Positions 37,005 to 45,684 of a DNA stretch of 64,000 bases are shown in pieces. Within the stretch, counting starts at the first letter, position 1, and every line of letters starts with the position of its first letter. The position numbers were made by a program, and so were the translations under genes. The stretch is from positions 121,277-185,276 of the forward strand of contig JAABRL010000002.1 of assembly GCA_011390935.1 (NCBI GenBank), given 5' to 3'. This DNA is from Gemmatimonas sp. (lineage in GTDB: Bacteria > Gemmatimonadota > Gemmatimonadetes > Gemmatimonadales > Gemmatimonadaceae). The notes beneath the pieces were generated by a model. The model saw only the letters and a program-made list of their open reading frames with translations. It searched no databases and was not told where the DNA came from.

Positions 37005-37242
37005 AAGATCTCCGGGGAAGTGTCTGCCGCAACATCGGCTGCGCGATCGAGCAACGAGAGCGGCGCACCCCGATGCTCGCGTCCGGGAATGCCGGACGCA
37101 AGCGGTGAACACCCGACTGATCGTTCGTGGGCGATCCATGTATCGGCGTTTGATCGGTACGCGGGGCGGAGCGGGGGGCTAGGTTCCTAGGGTTGGGCGT
37201 GCGCGCCCGCATCACCTTGCACGGAGGGCTGTTCCGATTTTG

Positions 37243-39456
37243 ATGCTCGCGACCGATCTCGATGGGACGTTTCTTGGCGGCCGCCAGGCCGACCGCCTTT
37301 CGCTGTACCGCGCGATACGCGCGTCAACTGAGGTGCAACTGGTCTTCGTGACCGGACGCGGCGCCGAAAGCGTGCTGCCGCTGCTCTCCGATCCCCTGGT
37401 GCCGGATCCCGACTATATCATCGCCGACGTCGGGGCCACCGTACTGCATGGTGATGGGCGACGTCCCGTCACGCCGCTCCAGTGGGAGCTGAGCACGCGC
37501 TGGGTCGGCATGGATCCGATTCTGCAGGCGCTGCACGACATGCCCTCGCTGGTGCGCCAGCAGGTGCCGCAGGAACGTCGCTGTTCGTACTTCCTCGACG
37601 ATGCGCGGCTGCTGGACGAGATTCGCGAGCGCCTCGCGCACCTCGAGGTGGACGTGCTCTACAGCGCCGACCGCTACCTCGATGTGCTGCCGCGCGGCAT
37701 TTCCAAGGGAGACACGCTGCGCCGATTGGCTGCGCACCTTGGCGTTCCCGACGATCAGGTCGTGGTGGCCGGCGATACGCTGAATGACCTGTCGCTGTTC
37801 GACACGGGGTATCGCGGTGTGGTTGTGGGGCACGCCGAGCCCGCGCTGGTGGAGGCGACGGCGGGTCGGCCGCTGGTGCATCATGCCACGGCGCCGGGCG
37901 CGGGCGGCATCCTCGAGGTGCTGCGCGGGCGAGGAGGCTTTGGCATCCCGGCGCCCGAACTGCCAACGGGTGATGCGCAGCTGGTGGTCGTGTATCATCG
38001 CCTGCCCTACGAGGAGCGCCGCGTGCAGGGCACGGTGGTGCGTCAGCGGCACACGAGTCCCAATGGCATCGTGCCCACGCTGCTCGGCTGCTTCGATCGC
38101 GGACGTCAGGGTTCGTGGGTCGCGTGGACCACGCACCACGACGGTAGCGGTGCGACGACGCACGATCTGGTGGATGAGGCGCGTTATCCGAATCTCGTGG
38201 CGGCCAAGGTGCCGCTCGCCGATGCGGACGTCGAACGTTTCTACAAGAAGTTTTCGAAGGAAGCGTTCTGGCCGGTGATCTTCTCGTTCGTGGAACGCGC
38301 ACGATTCATCGAGGACGACTGGCAGCACTTTCTCGAGATCAATCGACGCTTCGCGCACGCGGCAGCGGCCGAGGCGGATCGTGGCGCGCTCGTGTGGATC
38401 CACGACTACAACCTCTGGATGGTACCCGGTGAGCTGCGACGGCTACGCCCGGATCTGCGCATCGGCTTCTTTCACCACACATCCTTTCCGCCGGCCGACG
38501 TGTTCAATGTGATTCCGTGGGCCGGACAGATCATGGGATCGCTCTCGCAGTGCGATTACGTGGGGTTTCACATCCCACGCTACGCCGCGAACTTCCTCGA
38601 TGTGCTGCGCTCGCATGCTCCCGTCGAGGTGCTGGAGACGGTGGAATGTGCGCCGCGTTTCCGCGTGCACGGTGGTGCGTTGGCGATTCCACGCATGCCG
38701 GCGCGCGTGCGAACCGCCGACCGCGAGATTCATCTCGGGGCGCATCCGGTGGGTGTCAACACGCGAGCGATTCGCACGATTCTCGATGATCCGGCGCGGC
38801 AGGCGCAGGTCGAAGCGATTCGCCAGCGCTTTCGTGGCCTGCAGCTCGTGCTCTCGGTGGAGCGGCTCGATTACGTGAAGGGGCCGCTGCAGAAGCTCGA
38901 GGCCTTCGAGTCGCTGTTGGCCGCGCATCCGTCGTTGCACGGCCAGGTGGCGCTGCTGATGGTGACCACGCCGCCGGCGCCGGGCATGGAAGTGTACGAA
39001 GAAGTGCGCGAGGCGGTGGATCAGGTCGTGGGGCGCATCAACGGTCGTTTCGGCACGCTTGCGTGGACGCCCGTGCACTACTTGTTCCGATCGCTGCCGT
39101 TCGAAGATGTGATCGTGTACAGCGCGGCCTCGGACGTGGCGTGGATCACACCGCTGCGTGACGGTCTCAATCTGGTGGCGAAGGAGTTCGTGATGGCGCA
39201 GCATTGCGTCGACGGCAAGGGCGTGCTGCTGCTGTCGGAGTTTGCTGGCGCGGCGGTGGAGTTGCACGGGGCGCTGCTCACGAATCCGTACGATGTGGAA
39301 GGGATGACACGACATCTGCATGAGGCGCTGCACAAGCCCGACGAAGCGCGTGCGCTGCACATCAAGCGGCTGGCGGCGATCGTGGAACGCAACGATGTGG
39401 ACGCGTGGAGTCGCGAGTTTCTCGACGCGATGGCTGGAGCACACGCGGACGGCTGA
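37243..39456 (+). CDS. HAD phosphatase-GT20 fusion (glucosylglycerol- or trehalose-phosphate synthase/phosphatase)
   Basis: A 737-residue bifunctional enzyme. Residues about 1-215 are a HAD-IIB phosphatase with DLDGT (5-9), a Lys in ISKGD (about 155) and GDTLND (177-182). Residues about 245-735 are a GT20 synthase with WIHDYNLWMVP, HTSFP, VERLDYVKG and PLRDGLNLVAKEF. The enzyme should join glucose from a nucleotide sugar to a phosphorylated acceptor, then remove the phosphate, making a compatible solute. Fusions with the phosphatase first are known for glucosylglycerol (GgpPS type), whereas trehalose enzymes usually have the phosphatase last or separate, so glucosylglycerol is favoured but unproven. 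Start is ATG 37243; an in-frame TTG at 37240 directly precedes it. The next gene is a symporter starting three bases after the stop. Confidence 0.88.
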   Translation: MLATDLDGTFLGGRQADRLSLYRAIRASTEVQLVFVTGRGAESVLPLLSDPLVPDPDYIIADVGATVLHGDGRRPVTPLQWELSTRWVGMDPILQALHDMPSLVRQQVPQERRCSYFLDDARLLDEIRERLAHLEVDVLYSADRYLDVLPRGISKGDTLRRLAAHLGVPDDQVVVAGDTLNDLSLFDTGYRGVVVGHAEPALVEATAGRPLVHHATAPGAGGILEVLRGRGGFGIPAPELPTGDAQLVVVYHRLPYEERRVQGTVVRQRHTSPNGIVPTLLGCFDRGRQGSWVAWTTHHDGSGATTHDLVDEARYPNLVAAKVPLADADVERFYKKFSKEAFWPVIFSFVERARFIEDDWQHFLEINRRFAHAAAAEADRGALVWIHDYNLWMVPGELRRLRPDLRIGFFHHTSFPPADVFNVIPWAGQIMGSLSQCDYVGFHIPRYAANFLDVLRSHAPVEVLETVECAPRFRVHGGALAIPRMPARVRTADREIHLGAHPVGVNTRAIRTILDDPARQAQVEAIRQRFRGLQLVLSVERLDYVKGPLQKLEAFESLLAAHPSLHGQVALLMVTTPPAPGMEVYEEVREAVDQVVGRINGRFGTLAWTPVHYLFRSLPFEDVIVYSAASDVAWITPLRDGLNLVAKEFVMAQHCVDGKGVLLLSEFAGAAVELHGALLTNPYDVEGMTRHLHEALHKPDEARALHIKRLAAIVERNDVDAWSREFLDAMAGAHADG

Positions 39457-39459
39457 CGC

Positions 39460-41196
39460 GTGCTGAGCACACTCGACGGCGTCGTCATTGGCGCGTACCT
39501 GCTGCTCGCGCTCGGCATCGGGTTTGCCTCGCGAGTGCGCGGTGAGGAAGGGCGCGAGAGCTTCTTCCTCGCCGATCGCGCACTGCCGTGGTGGTGGGCC
39601 GGTACCTCCATTGCCGCCACCACATTCGCTGCAGACACGCCGCTGGCGATCACGGGCATCGTGGCGAGCCGCGGATTCTCAGGCAACTGGGTCTGGCTGT
39701 CATGGCTTGGTGTGCACGCCGCCGTGGTGGTGCTCTTCGCGCGCCGATGGTGGCGCACGGGTGTGGTGACCGACGCAGAGTTCCTGTCGCTGCGCTATGC
39801 GGGGCGCAGCGCCGAGTGGCTGCGCACGATGCGCGCGATGCTGTATGGCCTTGTCTACAACGTGATCATCCTGGGTTGGGTGCTGCGCGCGATGGGCAAG
39901 ATCGTGCAACCCCTCGTGGACTGGTCGAGCTGGGCGCCCTGGCTGGTGACGGCCGCGTCGCGAGTGTTGCCGGCGCAGTCCGCACTCGGCGGCCCCGATG
40001 AAGCGATCACCGTGATTCTGCTGGTCGCCCTGGTGTCGCTGTACTCCACGGTGGGTGGTTTGCGCGGCGTGGTGCGCACGGATCTGGTGCAGTTCGCACT
40101 CGGTCTGCTCGGGAGCATCTGGCTCGCTGTGGTGGCCTGGTCGCACGCAGGTGGACGGTCGGGCGTTCGTGCGGGGCTCGAGGCGGCGTATGCCGATCGA
40201 GCGTCGGTATGGTGGCAGTTTCTGCCCAGTGTGCAGAGCGGGTGGGGTGGGGCAATCGGGTTCGGCGCTTTCGGGCTTGGGGCATACCTGCTCGTGCAGT
40301 CCTATGCCAACGTCCCCGCCGATGGCGGCGGCTACCTGCAGCAGCGATTGAGCTCGGCACGGAGCGAGGATGATGCCGAGAAGGCGGCGCTGCTGTTTGT
40401 GGTGCTGCAGTACGGCGTGCGTTTGTGGCCGTGGCTCATGGTCGCGCTCGCGGCATTGGTATTGGCACCGGTTGGCAATGAAGGCGTGACACTCGGGCCG
40501 CAGATGGGCACGTTGGTCGCTGCCGACCGGGAAATGGCGTATCCCGCGCTCATGCTCACGCTGCTGCCGCCGGGTGTGCTTGGTCTGCTGATTGTGAGTC
40601 TGCTGGCTGCGTTCATGAGCACGGTGGACACGCACTTCAACTGGGGCGCGTCCTATGTGGTCAGCGATGTCGCGCTCCGCCTGCGACCGGAGCTGACACC
40701 GCGTGCCCAGGTCCGCATTGCGCGTGTCGCGCTGCTGACCTTCAGCGTTGCGGCCGTGCTGGTGGCGTTTCAGATCGAACGGATCGAGCAGGCATGGCGC
40801 TGGGTCGCGGTGCTCGGCGCGGCACTTGGTGTGCCGACCATTGCGCGCTGGTTGTGGTGGCGCGTGACGGCCGCGGCGGAGCTCGCCGGCGCGATCGTGG
40901 GCCTCGCCGTGGCCGCGGCGATGATGGTGACCGGCGCGCTGTCGTACGAGCAGCAGCTGGTGGTGATTTCGGCCGCAAGCGCTGCGGCCATGTCGATGGC
41001 GATCGCGGTCGGGCCGCGTCCGGATCTGGCCGTCGTTGCCCGCTTCATGCGCGCGGTGCGACCGTTTGGCTGGTGGCCATCGCTTGCCGGAGCCCCGCGT
41101 GCCGAGGCGGTGTGGCCCGCGCTCGGCCGCTGGGTGCTGTTGGTCGCCGCGCTAATCAGTGTGCTTCGTGTCGGCGTGTGGCTCATGATCGGCTGA
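39460..41196 (+). CDS. Sodium:solute symporter (SSS family)
   Basis: A 578-residue polytopic membrane protein with about 13 hydrophobic segments. Family marks are VVIGAYLLLALGIGFASR at the start, ESFFLADRALPWWWAGTSIA (the conserved loop/TM2 region), and YSTVGGLRGVVRTDLVQF (SSS signature). It should import an organic solute with sodium. The GTG start is three bases after the stop of the compatible-solute enzyme, and the SSS gene ends 7 bp from the convergent MscS gene. By position it may take up the same or a related osmolyte. The substrate cannot be read from sequence. Confidence 0.9.
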   Translation: MLSTLDGVVIGAYLLLALGIGFASRVRGEEGRESFFLADRALPWWWAGTSIAATTFAADTPLAITGIVASRGFSGNWVWLSWLGVHAAVVVLFARRWWRTGVVTDAEFLSLRYAGRSAEWLRTMRAMLYGLVYNVIILGWVLRAMGKIVQPLVDWSSWAPWLVTAASRVLPAQSALGGPDEAITVILLVALVSLYSTVGGLRGVVRTDLVQFALGLLGSIWLAVVAWSHAGGRSGVRAGLEAAYADRASVWWQFLPSVQSGWGGAIGFGAFGLGAYLLVQSYANVPADGGGYLQQRLSSARSEDDAEKAALLFVVLQYGVRLWPWLMVALAALVLAPVGNEGVTLGPQMGTLVAADREMAYPALMLTLLPPGVLGLLIVSLLAAFMSTVDTHFNWGASYVVSDVALRLRPELTPRAQVRIARVALLTFSVAAVLVAFQIERIEQAWRWVAVLGAALGVPTIARWLWWRVTAAAELAGAIVGLAVAAAMMVTGALSYEQQLVVISAASAAAMSMAIAVGPRPDLAVVARFMRAVRPFGWWPSLAGAPRAEAVWPALGRWVLLVAALISVLRVGVWLMIG

Positions 41197-41203
41197 GCGC
41201 TGC

Positions 41204-42259
41204 TCAGCTGGCTCTGGACAGGTGCAGTGTTTGCGTGGGGAAGGCAAACTCGATGCCGTGCGCTTCGAAGTGCTCGTGCACCCGCAGCAGAATGCGCTGC
41301 TGCGCATCCATGTAGATGCCGTAGTCGGGCGAGGTCACGAAGTACACGGACTCGAAGTCGATGGAATACGCGCCATAGCCGCTCATGTGACTGCGGTCGA
41401 AGCGCACGGTGTCCTTGTCCTCCGCCTCGATGGCGGCCCGCAGGAGTGCGGGGATGCGTTCGAGTTCGACTCGCGGCGTATCGTAGGTAACGCCCACGCT
41501 GAAGACGATTCGTCGCTGGTACATGCGACCGAAGTTGCGCACGCGCGCGCCGAGCAGATCCGCATTGGAGAAGATGAGCTGTTCGCCGGAGATGGCGCGT
41601 ACTCGCGTGGTCTTGAGGCCGATGTGCTCCACCGAGCCGACCTTGTCATCGACGATGATGAAGTCGCCGAGCTCGAACGGCTTGTCGAGCACGATGGCGA
41701 GCGACGCGAAGAGGTCGCCGAGTACGTTCTGCACTGCGAGCGCCACGGCGATGCCACCCACACCCAGACCGGCCACGAGGGCGGTGATGTCCACACCAAG
41801 ATTGCCGAGCGCGAGCAACACGACGAGTGACCAGAGCAGCAGCAGCACGATGAACTGCAGAAATCCCACCATCGTCGCGGCACTTCGATCAGTCGCCAGC
41901 TTTTCGTCGCGATACCGCACGAGCAGGAGTCGGGCAGCTGTGGCGGCCCAGAGTCCGATCTGTGCGAACACGGCAATGACGACCACCGTGTGAAGCCGTG
42001 CGCTCCACACGGCGGGCAAGGCAAGTGATGCGGCGCCAAAGCGGATCGCGAGTGCGGCGATGAAGAAGCCGCGCGTATTGGCGAGCACGGCGGCCGCGAC
42101 GTCGTCGAGGTGTGTCGCGGTACGTTTGGAGAGGGCTCGCAAGCGCGACACGGCGACGCGGCGCGCGAGGAGGAAAACGAAGGCGGCCACGCAAGCGATG
42201 GCGAACGCCATCCCCCACGTGGCCAGCGTGTTGCCGGCAATCACGGTATTCTGAAGCAT
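41204..42259 (-). CDS. MscS-family mechanosensitive channel (second copy)
   Basis: A 351-residue channel homologue with four hydrophobic segments (about 12-32, 60-85, 95-115, 135-160). The pore helix LGVDITALVAGLGVGGIAVAL is followed by the hinge ALAVQNVLGDLFASL, and the beta domain reads FELGDFIIVDDKVGSVEHIGLKTTRVR. This is the longer YkuT/MscS-like form, clearly different from the one at 32384-33283. It is expected to relieve turgor by releasing solutes. It is convergent with the symporter gene, 7 bp apart, placing solute synthesis, uptake and release side by side. Confidence 0.9.
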   Translation of the reverse strand: MLQNTVIAGNTLATWGMAFAIACVAAFVFLLARRVAVSRLRALSKRTATHLDDVAAAVLANTRGFFIAALAIRFGAASLALPAVWSARLHTVVVIAVFAQIGLWAATAARLLLVRYRDEKLATDRSAATMVGFLQFIVLLLLWSLVVLLALGNLGVDITALVAGLGVGGIAVALAVQNVLGDLFASLAIVLDKPFELGDFIIVDDKVGSVEHIGLKTTRVRAISGEQLIFSNADLLGARVRNFGRMYQRRIVFSVGVTYDTPRVELERIPALLRAAIEAEDKDTVRFDRSHMSGYGAYSIDFESVYFVTSPDYGIYMDAQQRILLRVHEHFEAHGIEFAFPTQTLHLSRAS

Positions 42260-42303
42260 CCTTTCGCTACCCGTGACCTACCGCATTGTTCACATGGTGT
42301 GCA

Positions 42304-43482
42304 TCATCGCTGCATGGGACGCGTGTACGACGACGTGATCGAGTCCCACGGTGTGGCGCTGCGCGCCTGTTCGTAGCCGATCTGTTCCAGCCGCTGCATC
42401 CACGCCTTGTCAAAGAGCTTGTCCGCGCCGGGTTCCGTGGCGAGTGATGCGTGTGGCTGCGCGATGCGCACCTGCAGCGACAATCCGGGCACGTCGCTGC
42501 TCACGGCCTGTGCAAGCTCCTGCAGACGCTGCAGCACTTGCGGTTGCGCGGCCCAGAAGAGGACTTCAGTGCTGCGCGCGCTGATGCCGCCGCGACTGGA
42601 CGGCTTCACCAGCTTCGGTGGCGCATGTGTCCAGAGATTCATGATCACCCACACACGCACCTGTACCGTGTCACGCACGCCAGCGCGCTGCAGTTCGCTG
42701 GCGAGCGTGCGGTAGTCCGCCAGCTCGAGCAGCGGCAGCACGTTGGCGATGATCCCACCGTCGCTGTGTACGTGGCCGTCGAGGATTCGCGGTGGAAAGA
42801 TTCCGGGGATCGCAGTGGCGGTGTACAGCACGGTGTGCGTGCGCTGCAGCGACGCGGCGTCAGTGCCGAGTTCTGTGGTGAGATCCCATACTCGACCAAT
42901 GCCGAGGTCCATATCGGTGGTGGCGGTGAGCAGCTGTCGGCCGCTGGCGAACTCGGCGTTGAGTTGGGCCTGCAGCGCGGGGGTGACGGTGTTGCGCAGG
43001 CTGCGCTCGTATCGCGACGTGTTCACGACGCCGCCGGTGCGCCGGATCCAGAACCACCAGTCGAAGGTGGGTGCGATTCGATCGGCAGCGGCGCGATAGA
43101 GTGACGCAATGGTATCGAGCGCCGCGGGGGTGCCGAGCAGCGCGAACGGTGCCTGGAGCACGCCGGTGCTGATGCCGCTCACGAGGTCGAAGCGTGGCAT
43201 GGGCGATTCGGAGCGCGAGGCCCAGCCGCGCAGGTATCCCACACCGTACGCGCCGTGCTGTCCACCGCCGGAGAGCAGGAGGACATCGAGCGTGCGGTCG
43301 CCGCGTGCGACCGATCGGCGCACAAGGCGCGCAATCACGGAGTCGCGAATCGATTCGTGCGTGGCGGCGGCCCGCACGGCGTCGGCCTGCAGGGTGGCGA
43401 GGGAGCCACCCGGTGGGCGCGACACGGCCGCGCAGCCTGAGGCGAGCACCAGCATGGCCGTGATCGGGCCCCAGTGCTTCAT
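42304..43482 (-). CDS. Patatin-like phospholipase lipoprotein
   Basis: A 392-residue exported patatin. The signal has lipobox LASGC (Cys about 18). The oxyanion Gly-rich loop is SGGGQHGAYGVGYL, the nucleophile elbow is GISTG (GxSxG), and the catalytic Asp is in DGGIIAN, so the Ser-Asp dyad is complete. It should hydrolyse acyl esters of phospholipids or other lipids at the envelope. The start at 43482 precedes the lipobox directly; an ATG nine codons upstream is also possible. It is followed on the same strand by the MscS gene 44 bp away. Confidence 0.87.
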   Translation of the reverse strand: MKHWGPITAMLVLASGCAAVSRPPGGSLATLQADAVRAAATHESIRDSVIARLVRRSVARGDRTLDVLLLSGGGQHGAYGVGYLRGWASRSESPMPRFDLVSGISTGVLQAPFALLGTPAALDTIASLYRAAADRIAPTFDWWFWIRRTGGVVNTSRYERSLRNTVTPALQAQLNAEFASGRQLLTATTDMDLGIGRVWDLTTELGTDAASLQRTHTVLYTATAIPGIFPPRILDGHVHSDGGIIANVLPLLELADYRTLASELQRAGVRDTVQVRVWVIMNLWTHAPPKLVKPSSRGGISARSTEVLFWAAQPQVLQRLQELAQAVSSDVPGLSLQVRIAQPHASLATEPGADKLFDKAWMQRLEQIGYEQARSATPWDSITSSYTRPMQR

Positions 43483-43552
43483 GGTGCGGTGAGCTGCGGA
43501 GGGCGCCATGACAAGGAGGTGATGAAGGTACGCGACACAATACGTGCCGGGC

Positions 43553-44848
43553 TTACGTGGCCAACGCGGCAAGTACGCGTTGCACGAAGCCGTCGATGGC
43601 ACCATTGGCGATCCAGCGTGCCACGATCACGAGATCATGCTCGGGCACCACGATGATGATGTTCGTGCCGTTGCCCACGTGCGCGAACGTCTTGGGCGTC
43701 GCGCTCGCGAGATACTTGCCGTCGGTGTTGAGGAACCAGTTCATGTAGCCGTACGTGGGCTGCACGGGCGTCGGTGTCAGGGCTCGCTGCACCCACGCGT
43801 CGCTCAACAGCTGCTGCCCCTTCCACTGTCCACGACGCAACGTGAGCAGCCCGTAGCGCGCCTGGTCGCGGGCACTGATGAACATGCCACCCCCCCAGTG
43901 CCCACCGCCACTGACGACCTCGACGTCACGTCCGTCCAGCAGGATGGTGGAGGTGTGATACCCCATCCACCGCCAGGTGGATGAAGCGCCGATGGGGTCC
44001 ATGATGTGCTCGCGCAGCACCTCCGGCAGCGGGCGACGCCACACATTGGTGGCGGCCAGTGCGAGCACGTTCACGCGCGTGTCGTTGTACTCGTAGGCGC
44101 TGCCGGGTGCCTTGCGCTCGCGCGTGAGCCAGGTCCCCGCGTCGCGATCGGGGCGATCGGCCCACTCCGGCTTGCCCCACAACACACCGTCCCAGTCGCT
44201 CACCTGACGCAGCAGGTGATCCCAGGTGATCGTGGCGTTGTGCGCACCGGTGAACGGCTCGAGTAGCGTGCCGCGTGCCGGGCGGTCGGCGCCGAGTCCG
44301 GTGACGGCGGGGTGGCGCGAGACAATCGGTCCGACGTAGGGCGCGACGCGGTCGTTCACGTCGCGAATGAGTCCCCGATCGACGGCCAGCCCGACCGTGG
44401 TGGAGAGAAAGCTCTTGGTGACGCTGAACGTCATGTCCACCCGGTGCGGGTCGCCCCACTCCGCCACGATGTAACCATTGCGCACGATCATGCCGGTGGC
44501 ATCACCCCGCGGCGCGAACACGCCGATCGCGTCGCCGAACGGTTCTCGGCCGAAGCTCTGATAGTGCGCCAGTTCGAGATCACGCGGCGTGCGGCTTTCG
44601 TTCTCGATGGCAAACGCGATGGCCGTCGCCAGCTTGACCGAATCGAAGCCGGCTGCGCGCGGCGCGCGAGTCGCCCAGGCCGGGCCGGCGTCGGGGAAGT
44701 AGCTGTTCGCAGGAACCGGCCATTCGGCCGGGCGATAGGACGAGGCCTGCGTGGCTGCGCCCTGCGCCGTGGCCGCGGACGGGGCGAAGCTCGCACCGGC
44801 CACGAGAATGGCGGCGCAACGGAAGGCGCGTGCGAGGGTGTTCGGCAT
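43553..44848 (-). CDS. Secreted serine hydrolase, beta-lactamase family
   Basis: A 431-residue exported protein (signal MPNTLARAFRCAAILVAGAS, cleavage near TAQG) of the class C beta-lactamase/penicillin-binding-protein-like hydrolase family. The SxxK motif is SVTKSF, the second motif YEYNDTR (Y-x-N), and the third region has GGHWGGGMF. The catalytic Ser and Lys are both present. Such proteins are usually esterases or D-amino peptidases and seldom confer drug resistance. I chose the ATG at 44848 because it starts the signal; upstream in-frame sequence contains no export signal. Confidence 0.88.
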   Translation of the reverse strand: MPNTLARAFRCAAILVAGASFAPSAATAQGAATQASSYRPAEWPVPANSYFPDAGPAWATRAPRAAGFDSVKLATAIAFAIENESRTPRDLELAHYQSFGREPFGDAIGVFAPRGDATGMIVRNGYIVAEWGDPHRVDMTFSVTKSFLSTTVGLAVDRGLIRDVNDRVAPYVGPIVSRHPAVTGLGADRPARGTLLEPFTGAHNATITWDHLLRQVSDWDGVLWGKPEWADRPDRDAGTWLTRERKAPGSAYEYNDTRVNVLALAATNVWRRPLPEVLREHIMDPIGASSTWRWMGYHTSTILLDGRDVEVVSGGGHWGGGMFISARDQARYGLLTLRRGQWKGQQLLSDAWVQRALTPTPVQPTYGYMNWFLNTDGKYLASATPKTFAHVGNGTNIIIVVPEHDLVIVARWIANGAIDGFVQRVLAALAT

Positions 44849-45036
44849 GAGAAAGGAGCTGGTCACAGGAGGTTGTCCCACTCGTCGGGGTGGCTCTGCA
44901 GGTCGGCGTAAACGAAACGTGCGTTGCGGCGCGCGCGTCTGCTCGGGTCCGGCTCGGTACTGCTGGCGAAACAGCGCGCGTGCGCGACGTCCGTGTCGCC
45001 CCTCCACACCATCACGGTCGGGTGGTGGCGGTCGCC

Positions 45037-45651
45037 TCAGGCATTGGATCCGAGGCGTGTCTCATCGTCATCCGCCGAGCTGTCGTCGCCGCTGCTGTAC
45101 GAACGCATCGTGAGGAACGCCGCAATGACCGCGCGGTCGGTCACCACTTCGAGACGCCCGGCGATGGACGCGATGCGGATGAGACACCCGGTGCCGACTG
45201 GTGACGCGATCACGAGCGCGTCGTGGGTGAGACACACGGCTTCGGCCGACTCAGGGATATCGGCCGGCGTGCCTGCCTGCTGCAGCACGGCCTCCATGCC
45301 ACTGGCGTCAACGCGATCATCGGTGGTGGTGACCGACGTGGCCGCGAGCCAGGTGGCGCCGGTGAAGAGTACGACATCGTTTCCGCCAAGACCGAGGTCG
45401 GTCGTGTCGAACACGTCGGCATCGGGCAGGTCGGCGTGCGCGTCGTCGCCGGTGAGCGCATCGGCCACCAGACACACGGCCGCGAAGCCGGGTTCGATGT
45501 CATGCCGATCGACTTCGATCCGGACGGCCGTGCTGTCGGTCAGTCGCACCACGACGGTGTGGTCGGTCGCCTGTACATCACGCCACGCGCCGCGCAGGCG
45601 ACGGAACAGTTCGATGTTCTCGTCGCCGGACTGAAATCGATATTCACGCAT
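45037..45651 (-). CDS. Acidic hypothetical protein
   Basis: A 204-residue soluble, strongly acidic protein with no signal. It begins MREYRFQSGDENIELFRRL and contains VVVRLTDSTAVRIEVDRHDI, several ADALTGDDAHADLPDAD-type Asp/Ala stretches and a tail SSGDDSSADDDETRLGSNA. Three Cys are spread through the body. No family was recognised. Its start is 33 bp from the stop of the giant Asp-box gene on the same strand, so they may be cotranscribed. Confidence 0.65.
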   Translation of the reverse strand: MREYRFQSGDENIELFRRLRGAWRDVQATDHTVVVRLTDSTAVRIEVDRHDIEPGFAAVCLVADALTGDDAHADLPDADVFDTTDLGLGGNDVVLFTGATWLAATSVTTTDDRVDASGMEAVLQQAGTPADIPESAEAVCLTHDALVIASPVGTGCLIRIASIAGRLEVVTDRAVIAAFLTMRSYSSGDDSSADDDETRLGSNA

Positions 45652-45684
45652 ACGGTCTCTCGTGCAACGGTTGGGGATCGGACA

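Noticed and set aside
37079-37099. 8-bp hairpin in the gap between the universal stress gene and the HAD-GT20 gene
   Set aside because: Too short and without a T-run. It lies upstream of the starts of both divergent genes, so it is not a terminator, and no regulatory role can be supported.
43513-43524. Perfect Shine-Dalgarno-like AAGGAGGTGATG on the plus strand
   Set aside because: The frame that follows is short, antisense to a clear serine hydrolase gene and has the ATG too close to the GGAGG. On the minus strand it resembles the end of 16S rRNA only over about 11 bases, so no rRNA fragment is supported.
43553-44848. Possible antibiotic-resistance beta-lactamase
   Set aside because: SxxK family serine hydrolases with this length and context are usually esterases or peptidases, and there is no resistance-gene context or specific class C KTG motif evident.
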